64,000 nucleotides of DNA from Janthinobacterium sp. (GCA_025360045.1 JANYCY010000079.1:62001-126000); one strand, 5' to 3'; shown: positions 9,557 to 19,046, counted from the stretch's first letter. Notes: generated from the sequence alone by a model not told the origin. Made by a program: numbers and translations.

Positions 9557-10593
9557 GATTTGATCCTTTCTGAAATAGTGCGAGCACTGCGCACTGCGGC
9601 TAGGCTCGCTCCTAATTCAGGGATTTTAATCGATAGTTCTTGAGCTGCGAGTTGTTTAAGTGTGTTGATTGAGGTGGCTGTTTGTGGCGCACTTTGATCA
9701 AAGTATTGTTCTAAATAATGCTGTGCTGCGGCTAGATCACTGCGATAGCTGGCTTCGTCTTTAATCAGCAAAGTGGTGCGTGCATCGAGCAATCTGAGCT
9801 TGATATTTTCTCTTAAAAAGAAGCTTTGTTCTGGCGAAAGCAGCATGGCTTCTGGCTTATCCATACGGCGAATTTGGATGAGTTGTTTGAGCTGATTCCA
9901 TAGATCTTCAGTAAAACGCCCTACAGCCGTTACGGTTTGTGATGGCTTGGCTAGAGCCGCGTCTTGGCGGTGGCCATCAATGGCAAGCGGTAAGTCGCTG
10001 ATGCCCGCAATCAGGCTATCGAGCTTGGCGCTAATGCCAATGATGTCGACATAGGGCATGCCTTTTAGCGTATCGATATCACGGGTAATACTTTGCCGCA
10101 GGCTGATTAATTCAGGGCGATTGAGCTGGGCTAATTTTTGATCAATGGTGTTGAGCGCAATCAACGCGCCATTGATATTGCCGCCTAATTGTAGTTGCTG
10201 GCTGGCAAAGCCGAGGATTTGCTCAATTTCTGCAAGGGAGCGCTGGGTTTCATTATTGGTCAGTGCATCGTACATATTGCTTAAAGCTTGCTGCTGGCTG
10301 AAGGATTCTGCTTGCTTGGCTTCGAGCAAAGCCAGTTTGCCGACAAATTGTTGCTGAAGTTGGCTGGTATTGGCCTGCTGCTGCTTGAGTTCTAGGCCAT
10401 TATTTTTGTGATTAGCTAATTGCTGGCTGACTTCAAGCTTGAGCTGCTCCATTGCTTGTTGTTGGTAGAGATAGACGCCTGCAGCCGCCAGCAAAGCGGC
10501 AACGCTGAGCAAGATGGCTGGCGAGGGTGCAAAACGGCGTTGCGGTGCTTTTAGCACGGCTTCGAGCGAATCTTGAGAAGTATCCTGAGTCAT
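9553..10593 (-). CDS. hemX: HemX-like uroporphyrinogen-III C-methyltransferase family membrane protein
   Basis: A 346-residue HemX-family protein. A short cytoplasmic N-terminus and one membrane helix (about residues 24-44, ILLSVAALLAAAGVYLY) are followed by a long Gln-rich coiled coil (about 45-120) and a helical domain with the family's RFTEDLWNQLKQLIQIRR segment. Despite the family label it lacks an SAM-methyltransferase domain, so the enzymatic name is doubtful. It sits between hemD and hemY; the 322-bp gap upstream to hemD contains a REP-like hairpin, so hemXY may be partly uncoupled from hemCD. Confidence 0.88.
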   Translation of the reverse strand: MTQDTSQDSLEAVLKAPQRRFAPSPAILLSVAALLAAAGVYLYQQQAMEQLKLEVSQQLANHKNNGLELKQQQANTSQLQQQFVGKLALLEAKQAESFSQQQALSNMYDALTNNETQRSLAEIEQILGFASQQLQLGGNINGALIALNTIDQKLAQLNRPELISLRQSITRDIDTLKGMPYVDIIGISAKLDSLIAGISDLPLAIDGHRQDAALAKPSQTVTAVGRFTEDLWNQLKQLIQIRRMDKPEAMLLSPEQSFFLRENIKLRLLDARTTLLIKDEASYRSDLAAAQHYLEQYFDQSAPQTATSINTLKQLAAQELSIKIPELGASLAAVRSARTISERIKS

Positions 10594-10789
10594 CTTGGTT
10601 TGTGTCCTAGCAGTCTTTCGGGCTTGTGGTTTAGGGGAAGTCCGATTGAGGCGGTTGGGTTTTTTAAGGTGAATCGCACCTTATTTAACGAGGCCACTTG
10701 AGTAAAAAAGCAGCGAAGCAAGCCTCCTCGGTTTTCCCGTAGTAAATCTCTTTTTAGGATAGGGCTCTTATTCACTTCCCTAATTGAAA

Positions 10790-10856
10790 TTGTAGGGCGG
10801 GACCCCGCCGTTTTTCGTGTTTCAGCAAAGCTCGGCGGGTTTCAACCGCCCTACAA
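10790..10856. repeat. REP-like inverted repeat in the hemD-hemX gap
   Basis: The arms TTGTAGGGCGG and CCGCCCTACAA enclose 45 nt that contain a second internal pair (GGGACCCCGCCG / CGGCGGGTTTC). It is the same family as the 4.8-kb and 8.3-kb elements. The 322-bp gap 10594-10915 shows no gene otherwise. Confidence 0.8.
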
Positions 10857-10915
10857 CTACGCATTGCTGCATTTCGGGACGTTATTTCAAACCATATCCT
10901 TAGGGAGCAAGAGGG

Positions 10916-11671
10916 CTAGTGGGGCTGGGTAAAATACTGATCGATCCCCTTTAATAAGCCACTATCCCCTGCATCCGTTAGTTCTATTTTTTTTGCACCC
11001 AAGGCGAGCAAGGTCTCGGCAATACGTGGGTGAGGCACGAAATATAAGCATGATTGTAGCCGTTGCAGCTTCAGCGCTCCAGCGAGCTGAAATAAGTGTT
11101 GCGCAGCCTCGGAGCTAGATATGACGATGCCATCGCAGCCTGCGGCTAATTCGGCATTTAAATGGGCTAGATCGAAGCGGGGAGGCTGTCTTTGGTAAGC
11201 GGTAAGTAGTGTAAGCAGTGCGCCACGTTCTTGTAATGCCTTTGGTAATAAGTCACGTCCGCCATTGCCGCGAAATAACACGATCTTTTTGCCTTGCAAG
11301 GCCTGCATTGCAGGCTCGGCTAGCAAGCCTTCGCTATCAAATTGCGAGGCGGGGCTGATGACTAATTGCACCCCTAGCTCTCTTGCCCGCCGCTCGCTGC
11401 CCGGCCCGACCACGGCCACGGCTAAGCTCGCTGGCCACGGCTGAGTGAGCCGCTCAAATACCGCATCAAGTGCGGATGGGCTGATAAAAATCGCTAAATC
11501 AAATTGCTCAAGCACCGCCAAGGCAGCCAAGAGTGGAGCGGGGTCGGCGGGAGGGGCAATTTCTAGCAAGGGCAAGGCTATCGCTTCTGCGCCAGCCGCC
11601 TGCAGCAGGCCGATTAAGCCCGCTGCTTGTTGGCTAGGCCGAGTGACCCAGAGACGCTGGCCGTTGAGCAT
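10916..11671 (-). CDS. hemD: Uroporphyrinogen-III synthase HemD
   Basis: A 251-residue HemD, which cyclises hydroxymethylbilane with D-ring inversion to give uroporphyrinogen III. The N-terminus reads WVTRPSQQAAGLIGLLQAAG. Further family motifs are AIFISPSALDAVF, VAVVGPGSERRARELG, LFRGNGGRDLLPKAL and CDGIVISSSEAAQHLF. The family is poorly conserved, but position right after hemC with a TAATG stop/start overlap makes the call secure. Confidence 0.92.
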   Translation of the reverse strand: MLNGQRLWVTRPSQQAAGLIGLLQAAGAEAIALPLLEIAPPADPAPLLAALAVLEQFDLAIFISPSALDAVFERLTQPWPASLAVAVVGPGSERRARELGVQLVISPASQFDSEGLLAEPAMQALQGKKIVLFRGNGGRDLLPKALQERGALLTLLTAYQRQPPRFDLAHLNAELAAGCDGIVISSSEAAQHLFQLAGALKLQRLQSCLYFVPHPRIAETLLALGAKKIELTDAGDSGLLKGIDQYFTQPH

Positions 11672-12615
11672 TATTCTGCAGCAGCTGCGGCGGCGATATT
11701 TTTCAAAATCTCAGTCGCGCCTTCGGTGCACAGTAGCTCGGCCACTTGCAAACCTAGGCCATTGGCGGCGGCAAGTGAGCCATTGCCTTCGGCATAAATA
11801 ATATCGCTGCCATCTGGGTTGGCAATAAAGGAGCGTAGGCGTAAAAAGCCATCGTCTTCCTCGGCAAATGCACCTAATGGAATCTGGCAAGAGCCGCCTA
11901 GGCGCCTCGATAAAGCGCGCTCTGCCGTCACACAGGCGGCAGTGGCTGGGTGATTTAGTGGTGCGAGTAGTTCGATTAAATCAGCGCGATCGCTGCGAAT
12001 TTCGATGCCTAAAGCGCCTTGCCCAGGGGAGGGTAGGCTGTCGTTAGGGGAAATGGCGCTTTTAATTCGGCAGGCTAAGCCTAGGCGAATCAAGCCTGCG
12101 GCGGCCAAAATAATCGCATCGTATTCACCGGCATCGAGCTTGCCGAGGCGTGTGCCGACATTGCCGCGTAAAGGCTTGATAACTAAATGTGGGAAACGCG
12201 CGCGCAATTGTGATTCGCGGCGCAGGCTGGATGTACCGACGACACAGCCAGCCGTGAGTTGATCGAGGTTATCGTATTTATTAGAGACAAAGGCATCGCG
12301 TGGGTCTTCTCGCTCACCAATGGCGGCCAAGGTAAAGCCTTCTGGCAAGACCATCGGTACGTCTTTCATCGAATGCACCGCCAGATCGGCACGGCCCTCT
12401 TCAATGGCGGTTTCTAATTCTTTTACAAATAAACCTTTCCCGCCAATCTTATTCAAGGTCACGTCTAAAATCCGATCACCCTGCGTGGTCATGCCAAGTA
12501 ATTCAACCTGCAAGGTCGGATAAAGCGTCTCAAGCCTCGCCTTAATAAAGTTGGCCTGCCAGAGCGCAAGCGGGCTTTCGCGGGTGGCGATAACGAGGCG
12601 AGAAGGTAGAGTCAC
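11671..12615 (-). CDS. hemC: Porphobilinogen deaminase (hydroxymethylbilane synthase) HemC
   Basis: Polymerises four porphobilinogens into hydroxymethylbilane on a dipyrromethane cofactor. Recognisable segments are [55 protein letters not shown] and [11 protein letters not shown], which contains the cofactor-binding cysteine. The open frame extends to an ATG at 12645, but neither upstream ATG (12645, 12633) has a ribosome-binding site. The GTG at 12615 has AAGGAT 6 nt upstream and matches the family N-terminus, so it is my preferred start. First gene of hemC-D-X-Y. Confidence 0.94.
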   Translation of the reverse strand: MTLPSRLVIATRESPLALWQANFIKARLETLYPTLQVELLGMTTQGDRILDVTLNKIGGKGLFVKELETAIEEGRADLAVHSMKDVPMVLPEGFTLAAIGEREDPRDAFVSNKYDNLDQLTAGCVVGTSSLRRESQLRARFPHLVIKPLRGNVGTRLGKLDAGEYDAIILAAAGLIRLGLACRIKSAISPNDSLPSPGQGALGIEIRSDRADLIELLAPLNHPATAACVTAERALSRRLGGSCQIPLGAFAEEDDGFLRLRSFIANPDGSDIIYAEGNGSLAAANGLGLQVAELLCTEGATEILKNIAAAAAAE

Positions 12616-12672
12616 TTGCGTATCCTTTAGCATGAGTGCATTCAAGGACGCATTCTACCATTAGCTAGCTGT

Positions 12673-12704
12673 CAGGTTTGCTTCAGTGTTTACGTGGTTC
12701 AAAG
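12673..12704 (+). repeat. Left copy of an imperfect 32-bp direct repeat
   Basis: It matches 19015-19046 at 27 of 32 positions, including an identical 13-nt core CAGTGTTTACGTG followed by TCAAAG. The two copies, in the same orientation, bracket the degraded type I secretion island. Confidence 0.5.
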
Positions 12705-12771
12705 TGTCATTGGGGGGCATTACTAAGTGCATGGATGGAAATACCTCCCGAAATGGCACACTCAATAAAAG

Positions 12772-12845
12772 CGTCATTCTCGAGTGTATTTGTCGGGAAT
12801 CCAGTCGCTCTGCTGGATCCCCGACAAATACACTCGGGGATGACG
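12772..12845. repeat. Long hairpin repeat (33-bp arms)
   Basis: Arms 12772-12804 and 12813-12845 are near-perfect inverse copies around an 8-nt loop; the arms contain GAGTGTATTTGTCGGG and ATCCAG. A related but diverged hairpin lies at 17341-17407 and a partial copy at 15078-15115, all inside the secretion island. It is a dispersed palindromic family, distinct from the GTAGGGCGGG family. Confidence 0.85.
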
Positions 12846-12875
12846 GGCAGGTCATTTTAGGAAATGAACAAAGTC

Positions 12876-14993
12876 TTAAGCCGCCTGCATCGCATGCAAT
12901 CTTGCGTAATAGCCATCTTCCCTTGTCAGCAATTCCGCATGGCTACCCTGCTCTACCAACTGCCCCTTATCCATGGCGATGATTTTATCCGCACCTCGGA
13001 CGGCGCTTAGCCTATGTGCAATAATCAGCACCGTTCTGCCTTGGCAAATGGCGTGCATATTATTTTGGATAATGCGTTCAGACTCATAATCTAAAGCGCT
13101 GGTGGCTTCATCAAAAATCAAGATCCGTGGATTGCTCAATAGGGCGCGGGCGATGGCGATACGTTGTTTTTGCCCTCCCGATAAGCCCGTGCCATGCTCG
13201 CCCACCATGGTGTCGTAGCCTTCGGGCAGCTCGACGATAAACTCGTGTGCACCGGCTTGTTTTGCCACCGCAATCACTAGCTCCATACTGGCCCCAGGCT
13301 CGGCTAGTGCAATATTGTCCCTAATACTGCGGTTAAATAGCAGGTTTTCTTGTAAAACCACGCCAATTTGCCGTCGTAACCATGCTGGGTCGGCAAGGCA
13401 TAAATCAATCCCATCAATGAGTACGTGGCCTCGTTCTGGCACATATAAACGCTGTAATAACTTAGTCAGCGTGCTTTTACCTGAACCAGAGCGCCCAACA
13501 ATGCCGATTACTTGCCCAGCCTCTATGGTCAGGCTTATACCGCGCAGAATTTCTGCCCCATCGGGGCGATATCTGAAATGCACTTGATCGAATTCGATCA
13601 AGCCTTGAATCGGCGGCAATTGTGCACGGCTTTGTTTGGCTTCGCTGCGGGTATTTAAGATATCGCCTAAGCGCTGCATCGAAATACCCACCTGCTGAAA
13701 ATCCTGCCAAAGCTGCGCCAAACGCATCACCGGGCTGGCGACTCGTCCCGCCAGCATATTGAAAGCGATCAACTGCCCCACACTTAAATCACCCTGAATC
13801 ACCAATTTAGCCCCCAGCCACATCGTGGCCACGGTGACGATTTTTTGAATCATGCTCACGCCTTGGCTGCCGATATTTGCCAGATTGGCCACTTAAAGCT
13901 AGCCGCTACATAGGCCGCCAATTGATTATCCCAGCGCCGTGTTAGCTGTGGCTCCACCGCCATAGATTTAAGCGTTTCAATTCCGCTGACGGCCTCCACC
14001 AGAAAGGATTGATTCTCTGCGCCACGGGCAAATTTCTCTTCTAGACGGGCTTTTAACAAGGGGGTAATCGAGGAGGAAACGGCGATATAGCAGGGCAGGG
14101 AAACCAAGACGATTAAAGTAAGCCAGCCGCTATAAAACGCCATCACAGCGAGGAAAACGACTGAGAAGAATAAATCTAACACCGAAGTCAGTGCTTGGCC
14201 GGTCAGGAAGTTGCGGATATTTTCTAGCTCTCTCACCCTTGCCACCGAATCGCCCACCCGCCGCGCCTGAAAGTAAGCCAAGGGCAGGGCCAGCAAATGC
14301 CGGAATAATTTAGACCCTAGCTCCACATCGATGCGATTAGTGGTGTGGCTAAATACATAGGTACGCAGCGCGGTCATCGCCACTTCAAAGATAGAAATGA
14401 CTAATAAGCCAATTGCCAACACGTCCAGCGTGGTGAGGCCGCAGTGTACCAGCACTTTATCCATCACCACCTGAAAAAACAGCGGCGTTGCCAGTCCTAT
14501 CAATTGCAAGACAAAAGACAGCAGTAATACCTCGCCCAACAAATGCCGGTATTTCACCACAGATGGAATAAACCAGGAAAAATCAAACCGCGCCAAATCA
14601 CCCGCCAAACTGGCGCGCGAAGTAAATAAAATCAAACGCCCAAACCACAGGCTTAACCATTCCTGCCGACTGCATTGCAATGGCCTGCCCTGTGCAGGCT
14701 GATAAAGCACAGCATCGCCCTCTACTTTCGCCAGAATCACCCAATCCAGCCATAGCTGGCAAAGGCGTGCGCTCCAGCTTATCCACGCGCGTATTAATTG
14801 CTTTAACCTTTAAACCAGCCTGCTTCGCCGCCAGCAAAATATCCACCTCAGCCAATACCCCGCCTGCATCGGCATATTGATGTTTGATTTGTTCAGGCTC
14901 GATGGCGATTTGATGAAAACGGGCAAGTAAGACAAGACAAATTAAGGCGCTATCAATTGGGGGAGGAGAATTGTTTAAATCATTAAGCTTCAT
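12876..14993 (-). pseudogene. HlyB-type T1SS ABC transporter with two frameshifts
   Basis: Conceptually a ~700-residue inner-membrane ABC exporter of the HlyB type. The N-terminal C39-like domain lacks the protease cysteine (IDSALICLVLLARFH). It is followed by the membrane domain (FSWFIPSVVKYR, TPLFFQVVMDKVLVH) and an NBD with Walker [18 protein letters not shown] and [12 protein letters not shown]. The frame breaks twice. Near 14745 PLPAMA shifts into DWVILAKVEGD. Near 13889 VAASFK shifts into [11 protein letters not shown], where one lost A in AAGTGG explains the break. Each looks like a single-base indel. Either the gene is decayed or the assembly has homopolymer errors; hlyD nearby is also broken, which favours decay. 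Confidence 0.85.
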
Positions 14994-15004
14994 TACGGGG
15001 ACTC

Positions 15005-15034
15005 AAATAAAAACCCAGCCAAGGCTGGCTGGGT
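15005..15034 (-). terminator. Terminator between cargo-like gene and hlyB-like gene
   Basis: Stem ACCCAGCC/GGCTGGGT with a 6-nt loop. Read on the minus strand it is followed by TTTTATTT. It ends transcription from the 15177-16052 gene just upstream of the hlyB-like frame. Confidence 0.7.
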
Positions 15035-15077
15035 GTTGTTGCTCTGGATTTGGAATGAAATAAATCCCGAAATAACA

Positions 15078-15115
15078 GCCCCGTCATCCCCTAGTGTTTT
15101 TATCGGGGATTCAGC
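15078..15115. repeat. Partial copy of the CGTCAT...GGGGAT hairpin family
   Basis: The segment carries GTCATCCCC, AGTGTTTTTATCGGGGATTCAG, matching one arm of the hairpins at 12772 and 17341, without a clear partner arm. Confidence 0.5.
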
Positions 15116-15176
15116 AATGCCATTGAATTCTTGCAAATCCAAAATGGTGAAAGCAGGGGGGATCTTAATTCAATGA

Positions 15177-16052
15177 TTAATTCAGGCTGGCTGCATAAAC
15201 CGGCTGTAGCGCTTCTAAATTCTGCGGATTCAGGCTGAGTGGGGCAGAGCCTGAATCTTTCATACCTGCCATCAAGGTAATTAAGTTATCCAATTGAGCA
15301 CTAATTTTCCCATCGTTAGAAACAGATTTTTCTATGCCCTGTAGAGTCGTAAATTGGAGGGTGTTTGCTTCTAATATTCTATGCTCGGGTGTTAGTGGCG
15401 ATGAAAGAGGCATATAATTTTTAGGCTTGATAGGGGAAGAACCTCCCCAACCACCAATGGTGAAATTACCATCATTGTTTCCACCTCCGCTATCATTGCC
15501 GCCTCCTGGTGTAAATGTAATGGGGCCAACTTCTACATAAGGGTGGTCAATTCCTCGCCCAGGGCCAATTTCAACAACTGGTATACCTCCAGGAAGTTCA
15601 ATATAACCAGTGTCTATGTCTCCATTGTTGCCAACGCCCTCACCGCCACTTCCACTATCGCCGCCACCAGTCAAAAGACTGACTTTTTGTAGTCCATCTA
15701 TTACATCTTTTCCATAATCAATTATATCTTCTCTGTTTTTCCAAGCAAAAAGAGCGCCACCAGCTATGCCAGCAGCTACAAGAGTCCATGGTTGAGCCGT
15801 ACCCGTTAGTACTATACCAGCAAGTAATGATGCCGTTTTACTAGAGAAATCAGCGAAATCTTCACCTTTAGCAGTGCCTTCCTGAACTTTCGCCGCAAGT
15901 ACCGAGGCACTTGCAACCCACGTGTTCTGCCCCGTTAAAAAAGTTGCATATGCCTGACCAAATGGCCCACCAACATATTTTCCAATTTGCCCAGCCACTA
16001 ATTGAACGGCACCTGAAATGCCTGCGTATTCTTCTATTTCGGTAGTACTCAT
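15177..16052 (-). CDS. Gly-rich protein, possible cargo of the linked T1SS
   Basis: A 291-residue protein with no family that I recognise. Residues 1-125 are Ala/Gly-rich, with a strongly hydrophobic stretch (about 88-112, ASLLAGIVLTG...AAGIAGGALFAW) of the kind seen in pore-forming or bacteriocin-like proteins. Residues 125-215 are very Gly/Asn/Asp-rich low-complexity sequence (GGGDSGSGGEG, GGGNDSGGGNNDG). No Sec signal peptide is visible. It lies between the hlyD-like and hlyB-like genes and upstream of a terminator, so it may be the secreted substrate. It contains no canonical GGxGxDxxx RTX nonapeptides. Cargo status is inferred from position only. Confidence 0.6.
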   Translation of the reverse strand: MSTTEIEEYAGISGAVQLVAGQIGKYVGGPFGQAYATFLTGQNTWVASASVLAAKVQEGTAKGEDFADFSSKTASLLAGIVLTGTAQPWTLVAAGIAGGALFAWKNREDIIDYGKDVIDGLQKVSLLTGGGDSGSGGEGVGNNGDIDTGYIELPGGIPVVEIGPGRGIDHPYVEVGPITFTPGGGNDSGGGNNDGNFTIGGWGGSSPIKPKNYMPLSSPLTPEHRILEANTLQFTTLQGIEKSVSNDGKISAQLDNLITLMAGMKDSGSAPLSLNPQNLEALQPVYAASLN

Positions 16053-16056
16053 GCAA

Positions 16057-16320
16057 TTAAACCCCTTTAATTATCAACGAGAAAAAACCTGAAATTATCA
16101 AAAACATACCTAAAATAAATAGGCACCTGCATGCATATACAACCATCAGATTTAAACGTGAAAATTTCATTTCAGGCGTAGGAACCAACCCATCCTTTAT
16201 ACATTCAAAGTATAATTCAGCTAATTCTTTTTCCACCTTACTGAAAAATAAATTAGATGTATAAATCAAAATGCCAAATGCAAGAAAAATAAAAAATAAA
16301 CCAATTGAGATTAAATTCAC
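16057..16320 (-). CDS. Small two-helix membrane protein
   Basis: An 87-residue protein with two strong membrane helices (about residues 3-25 and 60-84) around a basic/acidic central loop. It ends 4 bp before the Gly-rich 15177-16052 gene, so the two are co-transcribed. Pairing of a hydrophobic secreted protein with a small membrane protein is the layout of an effector/immunity pair, but nothing in the sequence proves this. No family recognised. Confidence 0.55.
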   Translation of the reverse strand: MNLISIGLFFIFLAFGILIYTSNLFFSKVEKELAELYFECIKDGLVPTPEMKFSRLNLMVVYACRCLFILGMFLIISGFFSLIIKGV

Positions 16321-16505
16321 ATATCTTCCTCAAACAAAAAACAAGCAATGATGAAGGGAAACTGGGGCCAGACCATGTTAGTTACTTGTTTTAACTGTGG
16401 TTTAACCCTGGTTTTTACGCAATCTGTCTTGTTATATTCCTTTAAATCTAAATTGGCTCATGAATTTTTATGTTCTTAGTATGGTAATACCACACAAAAG
16501 ATTAT

Positions 16506-16778
16506 TTACTTTCAATTAACTCAACAACTCTTTTTTCCTCTTTTAATGAAGAGGCTGTCACTTCACGATGGCATGCAATTGCCATCATGTGGTGCCCTTT
16601 TTGCTAATCGTTCAGCATCTAGCATCGTTGCTTTACCCTTTTCTGGGTACAACCCACTCTTTATCCAGAAATATTTCTGAAGAAAGCTATGCAGCTTAAT
16701 TATTAATACAATTAACAATAAAATGGGGGTTAAGTCATGATATGTCTTATTGGTTATTGTTATACTTTGCCCGAATTT
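16506..16778 (-). pseudogene. Possible frameshifted gene remnant in the T1SS island
   Basis: The 465-bp gap 16321-16785 is not empty. On the minus strand an open frame reads KLHSFLQKYFWIKSGLYPEK, GKATMLDAERLAK and then stops. Removing one A from an AAAAA run (near 16600) would join it to HHMMAIACHREVTASSLKEE and a further RVVELIESK stop at 16506. The continuous amphipathic sequence suggests a broken gene of unknown family. Upstream it is open to about 16778 with no clear start. A motif TGGGGCCAGACCATGTTA at 16363-16380 resembles flanks seen next to REP-associated transposases, which is weak evidence for a mobile origin. Confidence 0.35.
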
Positions 16779-16785
16779 TTATTTT

Positions 16786-17283
16786 CTAATTAAAACGCCT
16801 TTCAAAATTCAAACTCAATGGAAATTGCATAACGCAGGGTTGGCCGTTGCAAATAGCGGGTTTAAATGGAGTGAGCAATAAAATTGAAGCAACTAATTGA
16901 GTAAACTTCGGATCTGGTGAGCTAATGATTTCGACATTTTCACCTTCACCCTTGGCGTTCACTGTAAGCAGCAGCTCTAAATTCCCTGTTACCAATAGTT
17001 TCTTGGTAATTTTATTAACAGGATCAATAATAGCGCGCATACCTTTTAGTGGATAAGGTGGCTCATTGCCCGCTTTGATGTCTTGGTATAGGGCATGAAT
17101 AGACAATTTTTCCTGCTCGCTGAGCTCTGCATAGCTTTTATTTAATGGCAGGCCGTTCCAGCGTTTTTTCTTTAGAATATTTGAACCGGTTATGTTCTCT
17201 TCAGAGATTTCGTTGTCTGCCAATCCAGCATGTACCAGAGCTGATGTGCCTAGAACAAATCCTAGTAATAGTGAACGTATCAT
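16786..17283 (-). CDS. Periplasmic TonB C-terminal-like protein
   Basis: A 165-residue protein with a Sec signal peptide (MIRSLLLGFVLGTSALVHAG). Its C-terminal ~75 residues resemble a TonB_C fold (LELLLTVNAKGEGENVEIIS, then FTQLVASILLLTPFKPA and a paired-Cys CNGQPC loop). It lacks the N-terminal anchor helix and proline-rich linker of true TonB, so it is not an energy transducer by itself. It lies between the broken hlyD-like gene and the cargo-like gene. Its role is unknown. Confidence 0.65.
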   Translation of the reverse strand: MIRSLLLGFVLGTSALVHAGLADNEISEENITGSNILKKKRWNGLPLNKSYAELSEQEKLSIHALYQDIKAGNEPPYPLKGMRAIIDPVNKITKKLLVTGNLELLLTVNAKGEGENVEIISSPDPKFTQLVASILLLTPFKPAICNGQPCVMQFPLSLNFERRFN

Positions 17284-17340
17284 TGTTTTTATTCCTCATT
17301 TTTAAATTGATCTAAAGGATGCTCTGATTTATTCAGTTTT

Positions 17341-17407
17341 GTCATTCCGGTCTATCGGGAATCCAATATTTTTACTGGATCCCTGACAAAAATACTCGGG
17401 GATAACG
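17341..17407. repeat. Diverged hairpin of the 12772 family
   Basis: Arms 17341-17365 (GTCATTCCGGTC...CGGGAATCCA) and about 17375-17407 (TGGATCCCTGACAAAAATACTC...) pair imperfectly. It lies between the TonB-like and hlyD-like genes. Confidence 0.7.
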
Positions 17408-17457
17408 ATTTAATCAGAGTCTCCTTAAATGATGATTATTGTCGTATTCATTAAGCA

Positions 17458-18902
17458 TCACCGCTCCCGCACACTTTCACTGACATGTGCAATCAATGGC
17501 GATAAAAAGTATTCAATGATTCGTCGCTTGCCGGTTTTAATTTCCACCGTTATTGCCATGCCGGGTGCAAGCGCAATGTTTTTTCCATCAACATTCATGC
17601 TGTTTTTATTCATTTTAATTCTTGCCTGATAAATCAATCCGCGTTTTTCATCGCTAATAGCATCTAAGCTAATGTTTTTTACCATGCCATCTAATAGGCC
17701 ATATTTGGTGTAGTTAAAGGTTTCTATTTTAATGGCAGCGTTTTGCCCTGCATTCACAAAGCCAATATCTTTATTTTCTAAAATGGCTTCGGCCTCTAAT
17801 TGCTCAGCTTGCGGCACGATCACCATTAAGGCTTGGGCGGGGGTGACTACGCCGCCTAGGGTGTTACGGCGAGTTGCTGCACTACGCCGTCTACCGGCGC
17901 ATTTAAACGTGTTTGCTGCTGGTAGCGTTCGCTTTTAATCACATCTTGGCTTAAAGAGGCTGATTTTTCCCGTGCTTGATTTAATACATCGTTTTGTATG
18001 CGGCGAAATTCGGCGCGGGTGGCATCGGCTTGCAATTGCGTGCTTTTAATTGCGGCGTCTATTTCTTTAAGCTTATTGGCCAGAGAGGCATAATCCTGCT
18101 CCGCTTCAATACGGGCCTGTTGTTTTTCTAATAGGCCGTGCTTGGAAATAAAATTCTTATCGGCTAAGTCTTTGAAATCACTTTCACGCTGACGAACGAT
18201 GGGCAGCGTTGCTTGTAGTTTTTTAAACTGATCCAAGCTGCCTGCGCGTTCGGCTTGTTTACGCGTTTGCTCGCTATCCAACATAGCTAGTCTTGCTTGT
18301 AGCTCCTGCCATACCGCGTTGATTTCTTGCTGGGCGCTGGCTCGACGGGTGGCGATTGTGGCGCTGCTATTAAGCTGATTGTCTTCTGCCAAGGCTGGGA
18401 GATGCTGCTCGGCTAATGCGCTGAGCAGCGCTTGTGCTTTGAGTTGCGCCAGCCGCGCATCTAACCATGCGCTGTGATTTTTACTGCTATCTGCATCACT
18501 AACGGTGTTATCTAACTCAATCAGCAATTGGCCTGCTTTAACCTGTTGGCCGTCACGCACATGGATGGCTTTGACTACGGCGGTATCGAGTGCTTGCACG
18601 ATTTTGCTTTGATTTGAAACCACTAATTTGCCGGGTGCGACCGCCACAATATCAATCTGTCCAAGGCAGGCCCAAATTAGCGCCAGCGCTAAAAAGCTGA
18701 TTAAGACCCACAGGGTCCAGCGAGCAGCTGGATGGGGCGGGGTTTCTTGTAGCTCTAAGGCGGCAGGCAAAAAAGCCAGTTCATGCTTATAGCTAGCTAC
18801 GCACTCAAGCCGCCATGCTGTTCTAAACACGGCAAAATAATTCTGAAATAAGGCAAAGAGAGATTGAAAATACATATTTATATGCTGTATGAGTTTTTGC
18901 AT
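17458..18902 (-). pseudogene. HlyD-type T1SS membrane-fusion protein, frameshifted
   Basis: Conceptually a ~475-residue periplasmic adaptor: an N-terminal cytoplasmic segment, one membrane helix (about residues 64-86), a lipoyl half-motif (VVKAIHVRDGQQVKAGQLLIELD), a long coiled coil, the second lipoyl half (LNAPVDGVVQQLAV) and a C-terminal beta-barrel ending PLIAHVSESVRER. The frame breaks near 17853: after QQLAV the reading stops, while the next frame continues NTLGGVVTPAQALMVIVPQ. One missing base explains it. As with the neighbouring hlyB-like gene, this predicts a non-functional transporter. No TolC partner lies in this island. Confidence 0.85.
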
Positions 18903-19014
18903 ATAGTAAGCAATATGTAAAAAAATATGCGAGATTAATTATTATTTGTATCTTAATTGTTACAGGGCTTGTTTGGATTGGTGGTGTTATCTGTACGCAA
19001 TTGCTTACAGTGGC

Positions 19015-19046
19015 GAGGTTGGCCTCAGTGTTTACGTGTATCAAAG
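19015..19046 (+). repeat. Right copy of an imperfect 32-bp direct repeat
   Basis: The partner of 12673-12704 (27 of 32 identical). It overlaps the last codons of the FimV-like gene. Confidence 0.5.

Noticed and set aside
10590-10775. 61-aa minus-strand ORF upstream of hemX
   Set aside because: It lacks a ribosome-binding site and overlaps the hemX start region; looks like chance.
12661-12860. Short ORFs encoded by the hairpin at 12772
   Set aside because: Both strands read through the inverted repeat; no ribosome-binding site or family.
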